From contig NZ_LR699166.1 of NCBI RefSeq assembly GCF_902459525.1, positions 1,686,501 through 1,750,500 on the forward strand: DNA of 64,000 bases. Reading direction: 5' to 3'. How positions within the stretch are numbered: the stretch's first letter is position 1; each line of letters starts with the position of its first letter. The translations under genes and the position numbers were made by a program. The notes beneath the pieces are model-generated. The model was not told where the DNA came from, did no database searches, and saw nothing but the letters and a program-made list of their open reading frames with translations. Source of the stretch: Sideroxydans sp. CL21 (GTDB taxonomy: Bacteria > Pseudomonadota > Gammaproteobacteria > Burkholderiales > Gallionellaceae). Below, in pieces: positions 57,804 to 64,000 of this stretch.

Positions 57804-58019
57804 CTAGTGCTCAAGCTCAGGCACTAAGGGTTCATCAGTACGGCCTTCATCCGCAATACGCAACGCATCCGCTTCCTCATCAGCATTTCGTTCGTGCATC
57901 GTGAGGAGTTCATGAAAATCCCATGCCGCTTCGCTCCCGGTTGATTCCTGCAAGGTGCTTCCGGGAACGTTGTCTACGTCGGGAGTTGGGTCTTGCGTTC
58001 TGAAGTTGCTTTCATCCAT
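57804..58019 (-). CDS. Small acidic hypothetical protein
   Basis: A 71-residue frame on the minus strand starts with ATG and has a very acidic, protein-like composition (many Asp/Glu, runs such as ERNADEEADALRIADEGR), unlike random frames nearby. The ribosome-binding site is poor. No family is recognised. It lies in a 960-base stretch between the tRNA cluster and the ferredoxin gene. It may equally be chance. Confidence 0.35.
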   Translation of the reverse strand: MDESNFRTQDPTPDVDNVPGSTLQESTGSEAAWDFHELLTMHERNADEEADALRIADEGRTDEPLVPELEH

Positions 58020-58737
<718 letters not shown>

Positions 58738-58748
58738 CTCTTTCAGAT

Positions 58749-58924
58749 ATGCTCTTTTTTGCGAATGTCATGAAAGTTTATGATTGTGATATTGCCACTG
58801 CCTTCCCCACAACTTGCATTCTGGACAAGCACGGAGTCGTAGTATTTCCGATATTGGCCCCGTCGTGGACTGGTCGCAGTTATTGCAGTTATTGCGCGAC
58901 ATGGCAACCCGACCGGGAAAATAA
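58749..58924 (+). pseudogene. Remnant of a TlpA-like thiol-disulfide oxidoreductase
   Basis: One frame from 58749 reads AFPTTCILDKHGVVVF, like the cis-proline strand of TlpA/ResA redoxins (typically LPTTFLIDRDGRIV). The downstream match VVDWSQLLQLLRDMATRPGK, the usual C-terminal helix, is in another frame from 58862 to a TAA at 58922-58924. The thioredoxin CxxC half is missing. The gene is thus N-terminally truncated and frameshifted. It lies between the ferredoxin gene and a terminator. Confidence 0.6.
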
Positions 58925-58940
58925 TCAAATTTGCCAAACT

Positions 58941-58967
58941 AAAAGCCCCGGATTTCCGGGGCTTTTT
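58941..58967. terminator. Bidirectional terminator between ferredoxin region and sqr
   Basis: AAAAGCCCCGG-ATTT-CCGGGGCTTTT is a perfect 11-bp stem with A-tract and T-tract on both sides. It can end both the plus-strand transcript and the convergent sqr operon, whose stop is at 58988. Confidence 0.95.
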
Positions 58968-58987
58968 AGTTGGTTTTGGACTTGTGC

Positions 58988-60259
58988 TTATTTCAGCTTT
59001 TCGATTCCCAGCATTTTCATAATGCTGCCTTCGTAGAACGGTTCAGACGTGCCTTTTTTCATCTTGCGGATGAAGTATTTTTCGAAAGCGACTTTGGCAA
59101 GATGTACCCATTTGCCTTCGGAGAACCAGTTCACGTTGCGCGGTGGAATTTGCGGAATAGCAACGAATGCGACACCGCTTTCACCAAAATCGGCCAGGCA
59201 AACGGCATTCCATGTCGCTTCCTTGTCTGCAGGCTCGCCGACCAGATCTGCATGGATATTATGCACGGTGGCGGTAACCATGGATTCGATCATGTAGCCG
59301 GTCTTGGGGGTGCCGCATGGAACCGGTGTGGCTTCCACAGGAGGAATAGCGACACACACACCAACCGCGAAAACGTTCTTGTACTTTGGGTTACGCTGGT
59401 GCTTGTCCACGACGACGAAACCACGTGCCTGAACCAGTCCGTCTATGCCGAACACCGCATCGACTCCCTTGAAGGCGGGCAACATCATGCTGTAGCTGAA
59501 CGGAAGCTCGTGTTTCTTTTTTTCTACGCCCATGTCGTCATGCTCGGTGACGAACATTTTGCCCGCTTCAATCTTGGTGACCTTGGCATTGCATATCCAT
59601 TTGATGCCCTTGTCACGCATGCCGGACTCAAGGATACCCCTCGAGTCACCAACTCCGCCCAAGCCCAAGTGACCAATGTAGGGTTCTGAAGTGACAAATG
59701 TCATCGGTACTTTAGTGCGAATCTTGCGTTTGCGCAGATCGGTTTCCATGATGAAAGCATATTCGTATGCGGGACCGAAGCAGGAAGCACCTTGTACGGC
59801 GCCAACCACAATGGGGCCGGGCTTTTCGCAGAAACTTTCCCACTCATCATGCGATTTCATTGCGTGATCCACATGGCATACTGAATATGTGTGGCCACCG
59901 TGCGGCCCCAGTCCCTCGACTTCGTCAAACGCCAGCTTGGGACCTGTGGCGATCACCAGGTAATCGTAATCGATGCTCTTGCCATCGTTCAGTTCGAGCT
60001 GATTCTTGTCGGGATGAACACGTTTGACGCCAGTGGATATGAATTCGATGCCCTTGCGTTCCAGATAAGCGCGCACAGGAAACTCGATCTGCTTGCGGTC
60101 GCGCCACCTGACACCCACCCATGGGTTGGATGGGACAAAATGGAAGTTTTCGGTGTTTGAGACGACCGTAACCTTGTGCTTGCTGTCCAATTTATCTCGC
60201 ATCTCATATGCCGCCGGCATGCCGCCAAGACCTGCTCCCATAATGACGATGTGTGCCAT
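58988..60259 (-). CDS. sqr: Sulfide:quinone oxidoreductase
   Basis: The 423-residue flavoprotein oxidises sulfide to polysulfide and reduces quinone at the membrane. It closely resembles the Acidithiobacillus ferrooxidans enzyme. It begins MAHIVIMGAGLGGMPAAYEM, has FVPSNPWVGVRW, and redox cysteines at residues 128 (YSVCHVDHA), 160 (GASCFGPAYEYA) and 354 (WNAVCLADFG). The C-terminal amphipathic FEKYFIRKMKKGTSEPFYE is the membrane anchor region. GAGAGGAAA precedes the ATG. It lies 45 bases downstream of the response-regulator gene on the same strand, so the three are a likely operon. Confidence 0.94.
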   Translation of the reverse strand: MAHIVIMGAGLGGMPAAYEMRDKLDSKHKVTVVSNTENFHFVPSNPWVGVRWRDRKQIEFPVRAYLERKGIEFISTGVKRVHPDKNQLELNDGKSIDYDYLVIATGPKLAFDEVEGLGPHGGHTYSVCHVDHAMKSHDEWESFCEKPGPIVVGAVQGASCFGPAYEYAFIMETDLRKRKIRTKVPMTFVTSEPYIGHLGLGGVGDSRGILESGMRDKGIKWICNAKVTKIEAGKMFVTEHDDMGVEKKKHELPFSYSMMLPAFKGVDAVFGIDGLVQARGFVVVDKHQRNPKYKNVFAVGVCVAIPPVEATPVPCGTPKTGYMIESMVTATVHNIHADLVGEPADKEATWNAVCLADFGESGVAFVAIPQIPPRNVNWFSEGKWVHLAKVAFEKYFIRKMKKGTSEPFYEGSIMKMLGIEKLK

Positions 60260-60304
60260 GTTATTTCCTCTCTGTATTGTTTATTAATGGAACGAATGCC
60301 TGAT

Positions 60305-61012
60305 TTACTTGCTGCCTTGCTTCTTTGAACTGACCTGCATATTCGATGATGCTTCACTGTTTTCCGGTGTTCCTTGCTCCTTGGCGAAAAGCACGGCAGC
60401 CTTCACCCTGGACGACAGATTGAGTTTGTTCAAGATGTGCCGCACATGTTGCTTTACTGTGTCGTAACTGATCGATAGCGTAAGGGCAATGGCCTTGTTG
60501 CTTTCGCCGCGAGAAAGCAATTGCAGGATTTCGCGTTCGCGCTCGGTCAGAAGTTTGAGTGAATTTCTCGGCTCCTGCCCCGGCTGATCTCCGCGCAGCA
60601 TTTCGATCATCTTGACTGTCATGGTCGGTGCAACCACCAGTTCACCGGCAGCAACACGGCGAATGGCATCCACCACTTCTTCGGGGGCCATATCCTTAAG
60701 CAGGTAGCCGCGCACTCCGGCGCGTATTGCGCTGCCTAGATCCGCTTCTGAATCACTCATGGTCAACATCACGGCAGGAATGGTGCAGCCTTCCTTGCGC
60801 AACTGTTCAAGCATGGCCAGACCGTCCATCGGTTTCATACGCAGATCCATGACCAACAGGTCTGGTTGCTCTCGAATAAGAGCGCGCAGCTCTTCGATTG
60901 AGCCGACCGCACCGATTACATTGAAATCGTAGCAGTGCGTGAGCAGTTCGCTGAGTCCGCGTCGACACAGCCCCTGGTCGTCTACCAGCACGATCTTTAG
61001 TTTGTTATCCAT
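60305..61012 (-). CDS. NarL/FixJ-family response regulator
   Basis: The 235-residue regulator has a receiver domain (VLVDDQGLCRRGL, phospho-acceptor Asp56 in DLLVMDLRM, and MLTMSDSE) and a C-terminal LuxR helix-turn-helix (LTEREREILQLLSRGESNKAIALTL). It overlaps the sensor gene by eight bases and precedes sqr. It probably activates or represses sqr and possibly the divergent genes. A NarL-like 7-2-7 inverted repeat lies upstream of the sensor gene. Confidence 0.92.
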   Translation of the reverse strand: MDNKLKIVLVDDQGLCRRGLSELLTHCYDFNVIGAVGSIEELRALIREQPDLLVMDLRMKPMDGLAMLEQLRKEGCTIPAVMLTMSDSEADLGSAIRAGVRGYLLKDMAPEEVVDAIRRVAAGELVVAPTMTVKMIEMLRGDQPGQEPRNSLKLLTEREREILQLLSRGESNKAIALTLSISYDTVKQHVRHILNKLNLSSRVKAAVLFAKEQGTPENSEASSNMQVSSKKQGSK

Positions 61013-62303
61013 GTGCTGTTCTCCAGTTTAGCTCGGGTTCGGGGAAGAACAGTTGTACGCAAGTTCCCAATCCTTTCGTGCTTTCCACTTTAATTTCACC
61101 GCCGATACGTTGTGCACGTTCGCGCATGATGATGATCCCGTAATGCCCTTCCAACGGTGAAAATGTCCCAACTCCGTTGTCTTCAATTGTAAATACATAG
61201 TAGCCGCAAAGATGATCGACTATCAACCGTGCATGGCTCGCGCTGGAATGTTTGGCAATGTTGGAGAGTGCCTCGCGCACGATGTGATATGTCTGGATCT
61301 CGTGCTCCAGCGGCAGGTCGAGATCGGCGACGCGGATGGAGCAGTCAAGAACGATGTAATGTTTCAGGACAAATTGCTCGACCAGTGTCTGCAGCGCATG
61401 CAGCAGTCCTGCCGGATCCATGTCGCTGCGAAAATCAGTGATAAGTGTACGGACCGCTTTCTGGCCGATTTCGAGAGCTTCATCGATATCACGTACATAT
61501 TTTGTTGCCATCACTTCGTTGTTGTTCCGTATCGCGTCGCTCAGCAGCGTAGTACTCATGCGTGCATAGTTTAAAGTTTGTGCAAGCGAATCGTGGATAT
61601 CGTTGGCGATGGATTGACGCTCCATCAACAATTCTTCCCGTTTGGCCTCGCGTGTTGATTTGATGTGTTCAATGAGAGAGCCCATCAGGTCGGCAAAACT
61701 GTTCGCCATGGCTGCCGAGTTGCCGGAGGAGGATTGGGGGGTGTCGAAAAAAAGTGTGAAAACACCGAGTAAGACTTCAGGGGTATTGCGGCATACAAGC
61801 GGAATGGAGATCACCGAGCGAAACTGCCTGGGTTGGTCGCCATTTCGTGTTGTGCAACTTTCGATATTGGTAGAGCAGAGGCCATGTTTGAAAGCGTCTT
61901 TGCCGCAATCTTCGCAAGCCAGTTCGACGATACGCTCGGCTTCAAGTTCTTCTCCTGACAATCCGACTGCGCTGATAACTTGCAGAGTCTGTTCGTCCGG
62001 GAGCAACACTCGCACCACAGCGGCCTTGGCCTTGAGAAAACTGGTGGCTGTTTCCAGGAAAGTGTTAAGCAGTGTTTTGAGGTCGCTGGTGCGGGCAGCA
62101 GTGAACTCTTGTTCCACGCAAGCCTCCAGCCCGCCATTCTTGCCGGGAAACACCAACTCAGGGTCGCGTGTCCAGTAGAAAGCGACGTTGGCTGACTCGT
62201 CTGTTGACTTGAACTTTGTATCCATAACATCCATCGATAAAATGTCCGAAAGCCCTAAATTTATGTCTGATAATACCTCTAACCTAGCATTCCAAATAGC
62301 CAT
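61005..62303 (-). CDS. NarX-like cytoplasmic sensor histidine kinase
   Basis: The 432-residue kinase (as read from ATG 62303) has no transmembrane segment. It has a GAF-like domain (about 65-215) bearing four cysteines at 130, 133, 143 and 150 (C-x2-C-x9-C-x6-C). A HisKA_3 domain follows, with phospho-acceptor histidine in RQSIANDIHDSLAQTLNYA, then an HATPase (IVREALSNIAKHSSASHARL and TIEDNGVGTF). The cysteine cluster resembles the central module of NarX/NarQ and could bind an Fe-S cluster or sense redox state. Starts at 62234 or 62225 are also possible, since no ribosome-binding site precedes 62303. Confidence 0.88.
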   Translation of the reverse strand: MAIWNARLEVLSDINLGLSDILSMDVMDTKFKSTDESANVAFYWTRDPELVFPGKNGGLEACVEQEFTAARTSDLKTLLNTFLETATSFLKAKAAVVRVLLPDEQTLQVISAVGLSGEELEAERIVELACEDCGKDAFKHGLCSTNIESCTTRNGDQPRQFRSVISIPLVCRNTPEVLLGVFTLFFDTPQSSSGNSAAMANSFADLMGSLIEHIKSTREAKREELLMERQSIANDIHDSLAQTLNYARMSTTLLSDAIRNNNEVMATKYVRDIDEALEIGQKAVRTLITDFRSDMDPAGLLHALQTLVEQFVLKHYIVLDCSIRVADLDLPLEHEIQTYHIVREALSNIAKHSSASHARLIVDHLCGYYVFTIEDNGVGTFSPLEGHYGIIIMRERAQRIGGEIKVESTKGLGTCVQLFFPEPELNWRTAHG

Positions 62304-62361
62304 ACTAGGGTATGCCGCTTTATCTTTAATATCAACAGAACCTTGTTGAATTTTTAACTGC

Positions 62362-62377
62362 TACCCCTTCAGGGCTA
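62362..62377. promoter_or_regulatory. NarL-like 7-2-7 inverted heptamer
   Basis: TACCCCT-TC-AGGGCTA matches the NarL/NarP arrangement of two inverted TACYYMT-type heptamers separated by two bases (6 of 7 positions are symmetrical). It lies between the divergent sensor-regulator-sqr operon and the phosphodiesterase gene, just before a TATAGT that could be a -10 box. Confidence 0.5.
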
Positions 62378-62448
62378 TAGTCACCCCACCCGATGTAGCT
62401 ATAGACACTCCGAGCAGGAATTATGCCTAATGTGACGGAATCCTCGCG

Positions 62449-63003
62449 ATGCAAATTGGTATGAAGATCTGTATTGTTTCCGACAGCCATGACCGCTCAG
62501 ATCCCCTTGTGGAAGCCATTGCAGAGGCGCAGGCTGCCGGGGCACAAGCTGTCATACACTGTGGTGACCTGATCGGCGTCAATACCTTGCGCGCCTCGCT
62601 CAAGCTGGGTATTCCAATCCATGCCGTACATGGCAACAATATCGGCGATGTAGCTGCACTGTACCGCATGATGGCGAAATCCAACGGACTGTTTACTTAT
62701 TATGGACAGGAAGTGGCGCTGGAACTTGGTGGGCGCAAGATATTCGTCACGCACATGCCGCATCACGGTCAAGCTTTCGCCTGTACCGGAGACTATGATC
62801 TGGTTTGCCATGGACACAGTCATACCGCTCATGTCGGGAAGCAATCAAACATTACCGGCGGACATAGCTGGCTGGTCAATCCCGGTTCGGTTGCGGGCAT
62901 AGACGCTCCCGGTGTAGTCGCAGTTCCAACCTGGATACTTGGCGATCTGGAACACATGTGTTTTGAGATACGTACCCTGCAGCATTCTGCATGGGAGGCC
63001 TAA
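62449..63003 (+). CDS. YfcE/MJ0936-like metallophosphoesterase
   Basis: The 184-residue protein carries the calcineurin-like motifs in order: IVSDSHDR, VIHCGDLIG, VHGNNIGD, VTHMPHHG and CHGHSHTAH, the two-metal active site. Length fits YfcE-type phosphodiesterases. The physiological substrate is unknown. A second ATG at 62461 (MKICIVSDSHD) is an equally good start and matches the family better. It is divergent from the sensor kinase operon. Confidence 0.88.
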   Translation: MQIGMKICIVSDSHDRSDPLVEAIAEAQAAGAQAVIHCGDLIGVNTLRASLKLGIPIHAVHGNNIGDVAALYRMMAKSNGLFTYYGQEVALELGGRKIFVTHMPHHGQAFACTGDYDLVCHGHSHTAHVGKQSNITGGHSWLVNPGSVAGIDAPGVVAVPTWILGDLEHMCFEIRTLQHSAWEA

Positions 63004-63018
63004 GATCATGGTGCTGTA

Positions 63019-63285
63019 ATGATCGTCACGCCCTGCCAGTTGTGCCAAGCCAACATCGAGATTGACCAATCGGAGATCAACAAAAATCAGGGTGCTAAAC
63101 TCGCCATCCCGCTCGCCATCCCGGCGGTTTATTTTTAACTGGTGAGCGTTGCCTATGGTGGCAGCATCAAGCACGCCGGGCTTGATGGGCACGTCATTCA
63201 GCCGAAGAAGTTGAAAAATATTGCGGAAAGTGATTTGGCAAAGCGCTATCTCTGTTTTCGTGGAGGTATAATCGCTCCATCCTGA
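63019..63285 (+). pseudogene. Degenerate small gene with zinc-ribbon-like start
   Basis: Reading from ATG 63019, the frame encodes TPCQLCQANIEIDQSEINKN (a C-x2-C start like small zinc ribbons) up to an in-frame TAA at 63136-63138. It continues open in the same frame as VAYGGSIKHAGLDGHVIQPK and on to a TGA at 63283-63285. A 12-bp tandem duplication (CTCGCCATCCCG at 63100 and 63112) lies just before the stop. Codon use is coding-like on both sides. It looks like one 88-residue gene broken by a stop, or two tiny genes; family unknown. Confidence 0.35.
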
Positions 63286-63306
63286 ACAGATCAACAATGA
63301 GCGAAC

Positions 63307-63693
63307 ATGCAGCACCTCAAGCCTAAGGAAGCATACGAATTTCTAAAATTGAACCCTGAAGCGGTGTTTGTCGATGTCCGCAGCGAGATGGAGTATATGT
63401 TCGTCGGGCACCCGCGTGGCTCTATTCATATCCCCTGGGTAGATGGTCCGGAGTGGGAGATCAATCCGATGTTCATCGCCCATGTGCGGAAAGCCGCCAG
63501 TGTCAATCGGCCTATCTTGCTTATCTGCCGCTCTGGGAGACGTTCTGCGGATGCCGGTCTGGCCTTGGAGAATGCAGGTTTTAAGGATATTTATAACGTC
63601 GAGCACGGATTCGAGGGTGATCTCGACGATACCCACCATCGCAATTCACACAATGGTTGGCGGTTTGATGGCTTGCCATGGGCACAAACCTGA
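63307..63693 (+). CDS. Rhodanese-like sulfurtransferase
   Basis: The 128-residue single-domain rhodanese has VFVDVRSEMEYMFVGHPRGS, the active-site loop LLICRSGRRSADA with Cys74, and NVEHGFEGDLDDTHHR near the end. It could carry persulfide sulfur, which suits a neighbour of a sulfide:quinone oxidoreductase, though no direct link is shown. No strong ribosome-binding site precedes the ATG. Confidence 0.92.
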   Translation: MQHLKPKEAYEFLKLNPEAVFVDVRSEMEYMFVGHPRGSIHIPWVDGPEWEINPMFIAHVRKAASVNRPILLICRSGRRSADAGLALENAGFKDIYNVEHGFEGDLDDTHHRNSHNGWRFDGLPWAQT

Positions 63694-64000
63694 ACTTGAT
63701 CATTATCTGGCTAATGCAAGTTCAATCTGACAATGAACGTCGATTCGCCAATGTATCCTCCGGCAGCCACCGCTGCGAACCTCAAAGATGACGATTATTT
63801 TGGACCCTTAGTGGTCTGAATAGCTTGAACACTGTATTTTAAAGCGGAGTTATGTAACTTTAATACATTGAATATTAGCTATTTATCTGGCAATAGATTC
63901 GCTATGTTAGAATATTCTTATATTGTGTTATACTGATGCCGTTGCAATTTGTGAATGATTTTACCGATTTCGCCTATATGTTCAAAATGACAAGTGAAAC
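63694..64000. other. AT-rich non-coding end of window
   Basis: No complete gene is seen. A frame opens with ATG at 63936 and stays open to the window end, with TATACT at 63929-63934 almost touching it. With about 21 codons visible and no ribosome-binding site it cannot be called a gene. Confidence 0.4.

Noticed and set aside
63936-64000. Leaderless gene starting just after TATACT at the window end
   Set aside because: Only about 21 codons are visible and the -10-like box is too close to the ATG for a normal start.

Overview
This 64 kb window reads as a chromosomal segment of a betaproteobacterium. The evidence is the rimP-nusA-infB-rbfA-truB-rpsO-pnp order, a PEP-CTERM protein beside an exopolysaccharide (EPS) locus, an ETF/ETF-QO-linked fatty-acid oxidation regulon, and a sulfide:quinone oxidoreductase very like that of Acidithiobacillus. 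A Nitrosomonadales or Gallionellaceae-like host is plausible but not proven. No rRNA, CRISPR array, intact prophage or insertion sequence is visible.

Region 1 (about 1-15.4 kb) is part of an AT-richer EPS/surface-glycan locus. It opens with a three-gene module (SxtJ-like membrane protein, DUF5989 micro-protein, O-carbamoyltransferase) followed by an SGNH hydrolase. Next come a polysaccharide deacetylase, an asparagine-synthase-like protein without the glutaminase cysteine, five glycosyltransferases, a serine-acetyltransferase-like hexapeptide protein, a PEP-CTERM protein and galE. The exosortase itself is not in the window.

Region 2 (15.8-32.1 kb) is a near-complete beta-oxidation regulon: ETF-QO, ETF beta/alpha, acyl-CoA dehydrogenase, thioesterase, SDR, acyl-CoA synthetase, a PsrA-like TetR regulator, FadE, a FadN-type hydroxyacyl-CoA dehydrogenase/enoyl-CoA hydratase, thiolase and a second hotdog protein. 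Three nearly identical palindromes (core AAACGAACGTTTG) precede the three transcription units and are the probable operators of the TetR protein.

Region 3 (32.3-40.8 kb) holds a GDSL lipoprotein, OmpW, a copper P-type ATPase and a methylthioadenosine salvage cluster: mtnP, a FucA-like class II aldolase, apt and mtnA. This gene set fits the DHAP shunt rather than the full methionine salvage cycle. The cluster is interrupted between apt and mtnA by a nested-palindrome REP-like element, a second diverged copy of the apt 3' end and an HNH nuclease gene. mtnA itself carries an in-frame palindromic repeat.

Region 4 (40.8-49.4 kb) is the conserved translation/RNA operon from rimP to pnp. Region 5 (49.5-57.5 kb) holds a TolC-MacA-MacB-like efflux set, a family-5 uracil-DNA glycosylase overlapping uvrC, pgsA and three tRNAs (Pro, Arg, His). 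Region 6 (57.5-64 kb) is redox/sulfur related: a YfhL-type ferredoxin, a decayed TlpA-like gene, an operon of NarX/NarL-like sensor, regulator and sulfide:quinone oxidoreductase with a NarL-like 7-2-7 site at its divergent promoter region, a YfcE-like phosphodiesterase, a degenerate small gene and a rhodanese.
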